In this document: positions 44,055 through 52,997 of the stretch, piece by piece
Position numbering within the stretch: position 1 is the stretch's first letter
Layout: each line of letters begins with the position of its first letter
Assembly (NCBI GenBank): GCA_016721725.1
Contig: JADKHN010000001.1
Span: forward strand, 1,798,001-1,862,000
Reading direction: 5' to 3'
From: Chitinophagaceae bacterium
Lineage (GTDB): Bacteria; Bacteroidota; Bacteroidia; Chitinophagales; Chitinophagaceae
Length of the DNA stretch: 64,000 bases
Notes under the pieces: model-generated
Told to the model about the DNA's origin: nothing
The model's input: only the letters and a program-made list of their open reading frames with translations
Database searches by the model: none
Position numbers and translations under genes: made by a program

Positions 44055-47000
44055 CTAGTCAACTACTGCACGGCACATGGTGATACGGGTTCCGTTCAGG
44101 TCACCGATCTCAACCCAATAAACACCTTTTCCATAAGGCCTCAGATCTACGTCCATTCTGGCGTAAGGGGCAACTATGGTGAAGCGTTGAGTCATGACAC
44201 GGGTTCCTTTGGAATCGTAAATAGTCACACTGCGCGGTAACACGTTGTTGGCAACGCTGTGATACCTGACCTGGAACCTACCGTTGCTTGGGTTAGGATA
44301 CAGGAAGCAGTTGGCACTTACCGAATCAGAGATGTTAACCGTATTGGAGATGTTGGTACATCCGTTAACGTCTGTTACACGGAGTTGGTAATCTCCCAAT
44401 CCATCCACATCCACACTAAGCGTACCGGCATTTCCACCCGATACATTCACGCCATTCCTGATCCACTGATAGGTCTGGGCGGCAACCGGGGAAACGGTAG
44501 AACTCAATGTAGTGATCAGACCCGGGAACAACTTCACGTATGGAGAAGCCGAGATCACGATCGTTGGTAATGGATTCACCGTCAGTCTTACGAAGAATGA
44601 AGGCGTATTGGCGCAAGGCAATGCACTCTGAACCAAGACACGGTAGAAATTACCATTAAAGGAAACAGGAGGCCTTGTAACGGTCAGCGTAGCCGTGGTA
44701 GCACCACTGTAGATGGTGTTATTGGAGATATTGCTGAACGTATTACCGTTATCGGTACTAACCTGCCATTGGTAGCTCAGCGGAGCTGAACCGGTAGCAA
44801 CAACAGTGAACGTGGTCGTTCCATCGGTACAGATCGTCCTGTTCACCGGTTGTTGGGTTACGACAGCTTTATCGTTAACCGTAACAACGATGGTGCGTGA
44901 AGGAGACAAACAACCCTGTATTGGCGGGCTGAACTTGATGCTGTAACCACCGGAGATATTTCCGAAATCACCTCCTACATCATCCATGACAAACAGTTTC
45001 CAGTCACCGTTCACATTGGCCACGCTGCCGAATAATGACAGGGCAGGAGCGGCTTGTGTGAAAGTAGCAGGAAGCGGAGCTGCCCAGTTGTCGGTTGCGC
45101 CATTATTGGTAACATGATAAGTACCGGTTGGGTTTGCAGCACCGGCGGCCATGGCCGGACCGGCATCGTCGAAGGTATACGTAGCATTAGGAACGGCTAC
45201 GGTACCACCCACATCAGACATCAGGACTACATTCTGACCAGTTGGTGATTGCAACAGGATATCGATGTCATCGCCCCAGGTATGAGCAACGCCATTCAAT
45301 TTAACCTGAGCAACACTGACACCGGTAGTTGGGAATCCGCTCACAGAAATGATCGCAGGATAAGGAGAACCCGGAGCGGCATCATTGATGACGATCGGGT
45401 TCAGGTTGGCCGGATCAGGCTCTGGAAGACCCCTGACCGTAGCGGTATAATTGTAAACACCAGAAGGCGTAGGCCTTGTCCATACTGAATCAACAGCAGT
45501 TCCTGCTACATATGGAGTAGAAGCAGAAGCATCACTGAATAATCCGGCGGCAGGAGCCCAAACAGCTGGAGTAGCCGGTACACCGGTTACATATGTAATG
45601 TCGATACACCAGGAGGTCAGGGTACCCAGGTCTAAACCACCACCATCATACATGGCGAGGGTGTAGTTACCATTGGGAACTGAATAAAGCTGAGTCCAGG
45701 TATTTCCGGTTGGCAGGAAGCCTGTTGGGCCAGGTGCACCGAAAGGAGCAATCGCGGCCGTAACGGCATCAGCCCTGAAGGTTCCGGTATAAGTACCGGT
45801 TCCGGAACTGATCGCATTGGTTCCTGTTGAACTGATCTTGGTATTCACGAAACCTGTAGTAACACCTGCACCGCCTGTGGCAGACAGATAATAATCCAGG
45901 TTAAGGATATTACCATTTGGAGCTTTCAATACAAAGGTCATATCACCGTTCCAGGTATGAGGCAAGGTCCAGGTAACAGACATGTTAGAAATGAACGCGC
46001 CGGCAGGAATACCAGATACTGGGATGGTATGATTTGCACCAGCCGGGTTATTATCCGGAATGGGAATACTGATCGGACCAGAACAGAACTGGATGTTGGT
46101 TGAGGTTGAAGAAGAACTCTTCAACTTAACAGCCGGATCTCCCAGGCACATGGTAACTGAAGTAGGTACCACGGTTGGAGCAGGGGGCGTATACAGCACT
46201 TTGATGCTGGCTGAATTCTGACAACCTGTTCCGGCAGCTGTTCCGTTAACCGTATAGATGGTAGTTTGAACAGGAGCTGCGTAAACAGTCGCTGCGTTTC
46301 CACCAGTATAAGCGATTGTCGCTGTAGCGTTGGTATATAAACCGGTCAATGGAGCCCATACATAAGTGCTGGCGCCACTGGCGGTGAGGGCAGTACCATT
46401 GATACCGGCAACACCACCGCAAACAGGGCTTGCAGGACTGATGGTAACGGTTGGTAAAGCATTAACCGTAAGAAGAGCATTGGTTGATGTCGCTGCTGGA
46501 GGACATGTACCACTGATCACACAACGGTAGCGGTTGTTGTTGAAACCAACCGGTATATTGGTGAGTGTAAGCGTTGCTGTTGTAGCACCGGCATAAACAC
46601 CACCATTGGTCACGTTGTTCCATGGGCCACCCGGACCTGCTGTGCTCACCTGCCATTGGTAGGTAAGACCTGCACCGGTTCCGGTTACGCTGAAGGTCGC
46701 GTTCTGACCAGTACAAACCGTAACATCGGTCGGGTTGGTAACAACTGCCGGTAATTGATTAACCGTGATCAGCTTCTGGGCAGTGGTCTGGCAACCATTG
46801 GTAGCCGTAACCAATACCTGGTAAGTTGTCGTGGTCATCGGAGAGGCGGCAACCGGGTTGCTTACCGGGTTGCTCAGGCCAGCAGCCGGAGACCAGAGAA
46901 CGGTCCAACCTGCAGGAAGCGGTGATGTGGCACCACCGGTGGTTCCGCAGAAATCCAGGATGATATGCATATTGGGGAAACCAATAACGGCGATATCAGT

Positions 47001-49217
47001 CGGAGTAGGAATACCGCAAGGAGCAGCAGACAGATAAATAGTACCTGTTTGAGCGGCGGAATTACTACCAATGAAGAACCTTGAAGTAGCAGTTCCCGGA
47101 GTGAACAGTTCCACAACGATCTTATCCGTTGGGTTAACCGTGAACGGAGTGATCGGAGCGCTGAAGATGGTCAGCGCCTGGTTAGGAACGGAGATCACCT
47201 GGGTTCTTACCAGTGTACGTGTTCCACCGGGGAACGCGGCACCAGTCTGAACATAGAAATTGGCGGTAACGTTAAAAGGACCGTTAGCGTTCAATTCCAC
47301 GCCAAACTTGATCTGGTTGATGGTCAAAGGACCGGGCAGACCGTAGGTAGCCAGGTCATAAACCCTCCAGTAGCTGTTGTCGGTAGTGATACCACCGGCG
47401 TTACAGGCAACGGAGTTACCTGATATAACTGCGGTTGAAGTGGATTGTGTGAAGCAATAGTTCACCAATGGGGTACCCTGTACTGCCGTCAGCAAGGTTG
47501 GATTACCGGCGCAAAGCGGAGGATCCGGAAGCGCGTTGATTCCTACAGTTGCAATAGGTAACGGGGAAACCACGATGGTTGGTGTACCGCTGTTTCCTGT
47601 ACCTATACAGCAGGGGTCTGTTGCACTGGTCACTGAAACGATGCTATAAGTAGTCGTAACAGGCGGGGTAACCGGAATGTTAGCACCACTGGTATAGTTG
47701 TTAACGGTAAAGTTACCACCCGGGCCACCCGGAGGGTTGGCATTCAGGACCAGGTTATAAGTACCACCCGGTGTTGCGGCGGTGATATCTACTTTCAGGT
47801 TGGCGGTAGAACCGGTACAGGTATTCGGATTGGCGTTAGCGAGGGTGGTGTAAACCACATCATCGATACCGATATAATCTGAATTGGCACCTGCAGGACC
47901 ACCATTCTCAACAAAATACCTGAAGGCCAGGCGTCCGTTAACACCACCGGCAGGAAGACCTGATAAAGTGATGGTATACTGGGTCCAGGCTGATGGATAT
48001 CCTGATGTAGTATAAGTTGGGTTGATGTCCAGTAACAGGGTGGTGAAATCACCTACACTGGTATTGGTAGCACCTACGTTGGTACCGGTATTAGTGGTAT
48101 TCATCCGCACCTGTAAACGATCAGGGAAGGCTGGAGCGCCTACAGTACGGGTATAGAATTTGAATTGGTCGCCGTTTTTCATCAAAACACTTGGAGGGAA
48201 CAGCCAGTTACTGATTGTATTGGCACCCGTTGTGTTGTTGAAATTAGTAGCGATGTACGAAGTGGCAGCGCCTGTGTTTGCAGGAAATACACCTGCATTT
48301 CCCTGGAACCAGTTGGTCAAACCAACCGGTTGGCTGTTATTCTGTGCAGCCCAGCCAGCAGGAATTACCGTGTTAAAGCCTTCATTGATCAGGTTAACCG
48401 GTGCGGCAGGTACTTGAACCTGGCTCAGCACAGAAGCCGTGATCGGGTTGGAACAGCCCGGAGGAGGAGGGGTACAGTTCAAACCGGTTACCGTCATGGT
48501 ATAAGAAGGACATGCGGTACTGATCTGTGCTGCCATGGCAACAAAGATCACCGTGGTGTTAGCGGCAACAGTTACATTGAATGTAACGGCAGCGCCACCG
48601 GATAATGAACTTGAACCACCGTCTGCCATGTAATTGGTACAGAGGTTGGTGGGGTTGAAGCTGCCATTGTAGGCAACTACAAAAACGTCTCCACCGCCGG
48701 CATTGGCGATGTAGTTAACGGTCACACACTGTGTTTGACAGGTACCGTTCACCAAACTGTAGGTGTCGTAATAATAAGGACCGGTTCCAAATGGACCCGG
48801 ACAAACCTTGGTGGCTCCGCAAGCGGAAGGAACACCGTCACGGAAGAAACGTCCGTTGGTCAGCGTGAGGTCACCGGAAACCAGTGAACCGTTGAATGTA
48901 CAAACATCATCAACGATGTTTGAAGTGGGTTCAACCCTGTTTTGACCCAATGTAAGGATCGGGTTGGATGAGATCGAGTGGGTGGCACCCGAAAACCCAG
49001 TCATCCGCTGGTTGATCTCAGGCACATCGGTTGCGGAAACCTTGGCGGCCACAGCGTTCTGCTGCTTCACCGTGAAAGGCAGTGGTACTGCCTTTCCCTT
49101 GGTTCTTTGCAACTCCTGACCGATCGAGACCTGAAAAGAGATGCCCAGTACAAAGATCGAAAGGATCGTCCTGAGCAACTTTACCTTAAAGTCTTTTAAA
49201 GTAGTTGTTTTTTGCAT
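44055..49217 (-). CDS. 1720-residue T9SS-secreted adhesin-like protein
   Basis: Signal peptide (MQKTTTLKDF, cut near SIGQE), then a mosaic: choice-of-anchor J-like domain (about 275-470), Ig-like domains (about 820-910, 1450-1545, with QWQVST), two proprotein-convertase P-domains (about 1040-1210 and 1275-1425, WNGDMTF and WGDDIDILL), many Asn/Thr/Pro-rich linkers and a C-terminal T9SS type A sorting domain (about 1635-1720, NCFLYPNPSNG). No catalytic domain is recognised. Probably a surface or extracellular matrix/adhesion protein. The start MQKTTT is chosen; a 42-bp extension to 49259 would disturb the signal peptide. It has its own terminator. Confidence 0.88.
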   Translation of the reverse strand: MQKTTTLKDFKVKLLRTILSIFVLGISFQVSIGQELQRTKGKAVPLPFTVKQQNAVAAKVSATDVPEINQRMTGFSGATHSISSNPILTLGQNRVEPTSNIVDDVCTFNGSLVSGDLTLTNGRFFRDGVPSACGATKVCPGPFGTGPYYYDTYSLVNGTCQTQCVTVNYIANAGGGDVFVVAYNGSFNPTNLCTNYMADGGSSSLSGGAAVTFNVTVAANTTVIFVAMAAQISTACPSYTMTVTGLNCTPPPPGCSNPITASVLSQVQVPAAPVNLINEGFNTVIPAGWAAQNNSQPVGLTNWFQGNAGVFPANTGAATSYIATNFNNTTGANTISNWLFPPSVLMKNGDQFKFYTRTVGAPAFPDRLQVRMNTTNTGTNVGATNTSVGDFTTLLLDINPTYTTSGYPSAWTQYTITLSGLPAGGVNGRLAFRYFVENGGPAGANSDYIGIDDVVYTTLANANPNTCTGSTANLKVDITAATPGGTYNLVLNANPPGGPGGNFTVNNYTSGANIPVTPPVTTTYSIVSVTSATDPCCIGTGNSGTPTIVVSPLPIATVGINALPDPPLCAGNPTLLTAVQGTPLVNYCFTQSTSTAVISGNSVACNAGGITTDNSYWRVYDLATYGLPGPLTINQIKFGVELNANGPFNVTANFYVQTGAAFPGGTRTLVRTQVISVPNQALTIFSAPITPFTVNPTDKIVVELFTPGTATSRFFIGSNSAAQTGTIYLSAAPCGIPTPTDIAVIGFPNMHIILDFCGTTGGATSPLPAGWTVLWSPAAGLSNPVSNPVAASPMTTTTYQVLVTATNGCQTTAQKLITVNQLPAVVTNPTDVTVCTGQNATFSVTGTGAGLTYQWQVSTAGPGGPWNNVTNGGVYAGATTATLTLTNIPVGFNNNRYRCVISGTCPPAATSTNALLTVNALPTVTISPASPVCGGVAGINGTALTASGASTYVWAPLTGLYTNATATIAYTGGNAATVYAAPVQTTIYTVNGTAAGTGCQNSASIKVLYTPPAPTVVPTSVTMCLGDPAVKLKSSSSTSTNIQFCSGPISIPIPDNNPAGANHTIPVSGIPAGAFISNMSVTWTLPHTWNGDMTFVLKAPNGNILNLDYYLSATGGAGVTTGFVNTKISSTGTNAISSGTGTYTGTFRADAVTAAIAPFGAPGPTGFLPTGNTWTQLYSVPNGNYTLAMYDGGGLDLGTLTSWCIDITYVTGVPATPAVWAPAAGLFSDASASTPYVAGTAVDSVWTRPTPSGVYNYTATVRGLPEPDPANLNPIVINDAAPGSPYPAIISVSGFPTTGVSVAQVKLNGVAHTWGDDIDILLQSPTGQNVVLMSDVGGTVAVPNATYTFDDAGPAMAAGAANPTGTYHVTNNGATDNWAAPLPATFTQAAPALSLFGSVANVNGDWKLFVMDDVGGDFGNISGGYSIKFSPPIQGCLSPSRTIVVTVNDKAVVTQQPVNRTICTDGTTTFTVVATGSAPLSYQWQVSTDNGNTFSNISNNTIYSGATTATLTVTRPPVSFNGNFYRVLVQSALPCANTPSFFVRLTVNPLPTIVISASPYVKLFPGLITTLSSTVSPVAAQTYQWIRNGVNVSGGNAGTLSVDVDGLGDYQLRVTDVNGCTNISNTVNISDSVSANCFLYPNPSNGRFQVRYHSVANNVLPRSVTIYDSKGTRVMTQRFTIVAPYARMDVDLRPYGKGVYWVEIGDLNGTRITMCRAVVD

Positions 49218-49452
49218 AAAAAAGGTTTTAGTTTGTTTGATAACATGTTTAAAAAACATGCTTTACCACATCAATTGTTGAAACAAAATCTGCAGTAAGG
49301 ATTAAAGGTAGCAATTTTAACTAAAAATTAAAGTTTTTTAAACCAAATTTTCGACTAAGGGCCAAACAACCGGCATTTTCCGTAAACGGGGAAAGCAGGT
49401 GCTTCTAATTATATAAATTAATAATGCAATATCAGGTAACAATGAGGCCGGA
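49218..49452. other. AT-rich leader region of the adhesin gene with CATGTTT inverted repeat
   Basis: CATGTTT (49244-49250), AAA, AAACATG (49254-49260), a 7-bp inverted repeat about 30 nt upstream of the start. On the minus strand a near -7 TACCTTTA lies at 49303-49310. No other gene seen. Confidence 0.5.
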
Positions 49453-50109
49453 TCAAAGGGAAACCAGGAGCAATTCGTTGAAATTTTGAAGGGAGGAGAT
49501 CTTCAGATCAGCGGTCTGCCAAACAGGCCGGTGAAACTCATTTTTCGAAGGTACGACCACGCAGGTCATCCGGGCGGACTTTACGGCGATCATACCATTA
49601 TAAGAATCTTCAAAACAGAGGCATTCTGTGGGTCTGGAACCGAGCAGGGTAGAGCAGTTCAGGTAAACTTCCGGATGGGGTTTGCCCAGGTTCAGGGATT
49701 CGGCGGAGGAAACGGCCATCAGGTAGCTTTCGATTCCCAGTTGACGACTCACCTGGTCGATCAGCTTCCGGGATGATGAAGAGGCCAGCCCGATCCGGAA
49801 CGACCTGCTCTGGAAGAATTCAAATATCTCCTTCACTCCGGGCATGGGCCTTCCTTTTTGGGCGATGAGTTCCGATACCCGTTCTTCGATCCCTTTTTCA
49901 GCAGCAGACATCATATCGGCAGGCAGTTGATATAAGGAGAACCAATGTTGCACGAATTCCCGGGTGCGTAAGCCGGTGGTGGTGGCGTATTCCTCAGGAG
50001 TCAGGCAGATACCGAAATCACCGAAGACCTGGTTGGCCGCTTCGGCCCATAAGGGTTCGGAATCGATCAGCAATCCGTCCATGTCGAAAATCACCGTATT
50101 GTATCGCAT
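49453..50109 (-). CDS. HAD-family phosphatase (HxpB/YniC-like)
   Basis: A 218-residue HAD hydrolase: nucleophile/acid motif FDMDGLLIDSEP, motif II Ser in ASSSSR, motif III Lys in LGKPHPEVYL and motif IV FEDSYNG. The cap (about 15-80, C1 type) and DSEP pattern resemble hexitol phosphatases and 2-deoxyglucose-6-phosphatase. Probably dephosphorylates a small sugar or polyol phosphate in the cytoplasm. The start at MRYNTV (50109) is 5 nt after the predicted -7 box; a 37-residue upstream extension is rejected. Confidence 0.88.
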   Translation of the reverse strand: MRYNTVIFDMDGLLIDSEPLWAEAANQVFGDFGICLTPEEYATTTGLRTREFVQHWFSLYQLPADMMSAAEKGIEERVSELIAQKGRPMPGVKEIFEFFQSRSFRIGLASSSSRKLIDQVSRQLGIESYLMAVSSAESLNLGKPHPEVYLNCSTLLGSRPTECLCFEDSYNGMIAVKSARMTCVVVPSKNEFHRPVWQTADLKISSLQNFNELLLVSL

Positions 50110-50114
50110 GCCCG

Positions 50115-50122
50115 CAAATATA
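50115..50122 (-). promoter_or_regulatory. -7 element touching the HAD phosphatase start
   Basis: Minus-strand TATATTTG, an exact TAnnTTTG match, followed by CGGGC and the ATG at 50109. A TTTA -33-like box lies 21 bp upstream. Confidence 0.5.
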
Positions 50123-50236
50123 TTCCCAAAAAACCGGCGGTGAATAAAGAAGCTTATTTTTTTGTCAGCGATTATTGCCTTAACATTATACCATTGTTTG
50201 CCTAAATTGCAGTAACGCAATCTGAAAAATCAGGAC

Positions 50237-50986
50237 ATGAATCAATGGACGAGAAAGATCAAGGAATCGAGGCTGGTCAAGGCGTTGGTCTATTCGGTGG
50301 TGGGATCTTTGTCCTACCCCGGACTTACTCTCTTCAATAAAATGCGTATTCGCGGAATGGACCGGCTCAGCGGGCTTCCGGCACAGAATGTGCTTTTCGT
50401 ATGCAATCACCAGACCTACTTCGCGGATGTGATCGCCCTGCTGCATGTATTCTGTGCCGTTAGTTGGGGGAAAAGGAAAAGGCTGGGCGTTCCGTATTAT
50501 CTGTTCTGGCCCTATACCCGGATCAAATTCGTTTCCGCGGAGGAGACCATGAAGAAGAACTGGATCGGGAAACTCTTCAGCCTGGCCGGTTCGATCTGGG
50601 TGAAGCGCACCTGGGTGGCCGATGACCAGGTGGTCAGGAAAGGATTGAATCCATCCGATACCCGGAAGATCGCCGCAGCCCTGGATAAGAACTGGGTGAT
50701 CACTTTCCCTCAGGGAACCACAACGCCTTATGTTCCTGGAAGAAAGGGCACCGCTTTCATCATCAAGCACGCGAAACCTATTGTCATACCCGTTGTTTTC
50801 ACCGGCTTCAGCACGGCATTCGACAAGAAAGGCCTGCGCCTGGTGAAGAAGAATACCCAACTGACCATCACGTTCAAGGAACCCCTGGATATCAATTATG
50901 ACGATTCGCTGGAATCGATCCTGGAGCAGGTCATGGATGCCATTGAGCAGAGCCAGAAATTTGCACCGGCCAGGACTAATCCTTGA
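50237..50986 (+). CDS. Lysophospholipid acyltransferase (PlsC-like)
   Basis: A 249-residue PlsC-type acyltransferase: NHQTYFADV in the first motif (His-x5-Asp instead of the usual His-x4-Asp), then FPQGTTTPYVPGRKG (motif III-like), and the PIVIPVVFTGF membrane-facing segment. It acylates lysophosphatidic acid or a related lipid. The last 11 bp overlap the convergent thioesterase gene. The upstream region has a -7 variant TAAATTGC at 50203-50210. Confidence 0.85.
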   Translation: MNQWTRKIKESRLVKALVYSVVGSLSYPGLTLFNKMRIRGMDRLSGLPAQNVLFVCNHQTYFADVIALLHVFCAVSWGKRKRLGVPYYLFWPYTRIKFVSAEETMKKNWIGKLFSLAGSIWVKRTWVADDQVVRKGLNPSDTRKIAAALDKNWVITFPQGTTTPYVPGRKGTAFIIKHAKPIVIPVVFTGFSTAFDKKGLRLVKKNTQLTITFKEPLDINYDDSLESILEQVMDAIEQSQKFAPARTNP

Positions 50987-51488
50987 TGAACAGGGCCTTC
51001 AGTTCGGCCGCATCCTGGGGTTTCATCTTGCCACCGAGGATCAGTCTGAGCTGCCGGCGGCGCAGCGCTCCGTCGAATAATTTCTTCTCTTCATCCGTTT
51101 CGGCGGCCAGTTGGTTCACGGGACGGGGTTTCCCGTTTGGATCAAGCGCGACAAAGGTATAATAGGCCTCATTGCTCTTGTATTTATATTGCTGTATTGC
51201 ATCTTCACCCCAGACATTCAGATGGACTTCCATGCTGCTGTTGAAGGCCCGGGTGACCTTTGCTTCGATATGTACCACATTACCCAGCTTGATGGGGTTC
51301 TCAAAGGAGATATTGTCAACGGATGCGGTCACCACCGGGGCGCCACAATGTTTCATGGCCGCCAGCGCGGCCGCGATATCCATCCAGTACATCAGCCGGC
51401 CACCCATCAGGTTGCCAAACGTGTTGGTGTCGTTCGGCAGCACCAGTTCGGTCATGACCACCAGGGATTCAATGGCTTTCTTTTCCAT
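50976..51488 (-). CDS. Hotdog-fold acyl-CoA thioesterase
   Basis: A 170-residue protein: NTFGNLMGGRLMYWMDIAAALAA (hotdog helix with the catalytic Asp) and VDNISFENPIKLG. Matches the YciA/BFIT-like acyl-CoA hydrolase family. Releases fatty acid from acyl-CoA. The start MEKKAIES is chosen; the frame extends to 51563. It overlaps the acyltransferase end by 11 bp. Confidence 0.92.
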   Translation of the reverse strand: MEKKAIESLVVMTELVLPNDTNTFGNLMGGRLMYWMDIAAALAAMKHCGAPVVTASVDNISFENPIKLGNVVHIEAKVTRAFNSSMEVHLNVWGEDAIQQYKYKSNEAYYTFVALDPNGKPRPVNQLAAETDEEKKLFDGALRRRQLRLILGGKMKPQDAAELKALFIKD

Positions 51489-51500
51489 ACCTTTTTTTTG

Positions 51501-51508
51501 CAAAGATA
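51501..51508 (-). promoter_or_regulatory. -7 element of the thioesterase promoter
   Basis: Minus-strand TATCTTTG (exact), 12 nt before ATG 51488; leader about 7 nt. Confidence 0.5.
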
Positions 51509-51687
51509 GGCTGAAAATAACAGTGGCTGAATGCCCGGTTGGATAACCAGGTAAGGCATGCAATCCACTTCTGATAATTGCGGGTGAGTATCCGGCGAAG
51601 AACTGATATCAATCAGCTATCGGGCCTGCTTAAATATTTGGTGGTTCGTTCCGCTTACTGGAAATTTGTAAAACGAATGCCAACTAT

Positions 51688-52917
51688 ATGAATGCACCAT
51701 CTCCCATCTCTTTCGAGAACACCGAATGCGCTTTTGCCGCTAAATCAGATGCCCAACTGAAAAAGGCCCATTTCCTGTTCAATGCCATGGGCAAGGCCTG
51801 GCTGGTGAAATTAGGGCTTGCCGTCACACCGGTTGCCATTCGCTGGCACCTGCCACTAACCAGGACGGTCATACGAAAAACGATATTCCAGCAGTTCGTG
51901 GGCGGAGAAACCCTGGAAGAAACAGCCCGGGTGGCCAATAAGCTCGATCAGTACCAGGTGCAGGTGATCCTCGATTACGGGGTGGAAGGCAAGGAAGGGG
52001 AGGAGAATTTCGAGCATGCCCGTAAGGAGTTCCAGAAAGTGATCGCTTATGCATCCACCCAGCCGAATATCCCATTCATGAGTGTCAAGGTCACGGGCTT
52101 CGCCCGTTTCGCCCTGCTCGAAAAGGTCGATTCGGCCATGCACGCTGAAACGGGGACCCTGATGAAGCGATACCTGAAAGCGGTTGAGAACTTATCAGCA
52201 GAAGACAAGGAGGAATTTCACCGCATCCGGCTGCGTTTGCTGCAGGTCTGTGAAGAGGCCGCGAAAAAGAATGTGGGTGTGCTCATCGATGCGGAAGAGA
52301 CCTGGATACAGGATCCCGTAGACGCACTGACCATCCTGATGATGGACACGTTCAACAAGGAAAAAGCGGTTGTGTATAATACCCTGCAAATGTACCGGCA
52401 CGACAGGCTTCCTTTCCTGAACGATTCCTATGAGGCCGCCAGGGAAAGGAATTTCATCCTGGGCACCAAACTCGTGCGGGGGGCTTATATGGAAAAGGAA
52501 CGGCTTCGCGCTGCAGAAAAAGGGTATCCCTCACCGATACAACCGGACAAGGAATCCACCGACCGCGATTTTAATGCGGCCGTCGCTTTTTGCATCGAGC
52601 ATATTGACCGGGTAGCCGTGATCGTGGCCAGCCATAATGAGTACAGTAACCTGTACACCACGCAATTACTGGATCAGAAAGGACTTCCTCACAACCATCC
52701 ACGCGTTCATTTCTCCCAGTTGTACGGGATGAGCGATAACATCACGTTCAACCTGGCCCGCTTTGGCTGTTCCGTCAGCAAGTATCTTCCCTTCGGTCCG
52801 ATCAAGGATGTGATCCCTTACCTCATGCGCAGGGCACAGGAGAACAGTTCCGTATCCGGGCAGACCGGCCGTGAACTCACACTCATCAAGACGGAGATCA
52901 AACGAAGGGGGATCTGA
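51688..52917 (+). CDS. Proline dehydrogenase family protein (monofunctional)
   Basis: A 409-residue TIM-barrel flavoenzyme like the PRODH domain of PutA: VLIDAEETWIQDPVD, GTKLVRGAYMEKER, VASHNEYS and YLPFGPIKDVIPYLMRR. Oxidises proline to pyrroline-5-carboxylate, passing electrons to quinone. No P5C dehydrogenase domain is fused and none lies beside it. An N-terminal helical extension (about 1-60) carries the rest of the typical arm. Confidence 0.92.
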   Translation: MNAPSPISFENTECAFAAKSDAQLKKAHFLFNAMGKAWLVKLGLAVTPVAIRWHLPLTRTVIRKTIFQQFVGGETLEETARVANKLDQYQVQVILDYGVEGKEGEENFEHARKEFQKVIAYASTQPNIPFMSVKVTGFARFALLEKVDSAMHAETGTLMKRYLKAVENLSAEDKEEFHRIRLRLLQVCEEAAKKNVGVLIDAEETWIQDPVDALTILMMDTFNKEKAVVYNTLQMYRHDRLPFLNDSYEAARERNFILGTKLVRGAYMEKERLRAAEKGYPSPIQPDKESTDRDFNAAVAFCIEHIDRVAVIVASHNEYSNLYTTQLLDQKGLPHNHPRVHFSQLYGMSDNITFNLARFGCSVSKYLPFGPIKDVIPYLMRRAQENSSVSGQTGRELTLIKTEIKRRGI

Positions 52918-52965
52918 CCGGTTGATTAATTCCGTTTCTGCTTATTTCACCTGATGATATTGGAT

Positions 52966-52973
52966 TATCTTTG
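52966..52973 (+). promoter_or_regulatory. -7 element overlapping the outer TTG start of the DUF5916 gene
   Basis: TATCTTTG, an exact TAnnTTTG match. If used, transcription starts near 52979 and the TTG at 52971 cannot be the start codon, leaving TTG 52998. Confidence 0.4.
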
Positions 52974-52997
52974 AATCTCATCCTTCAATGGAATCCA

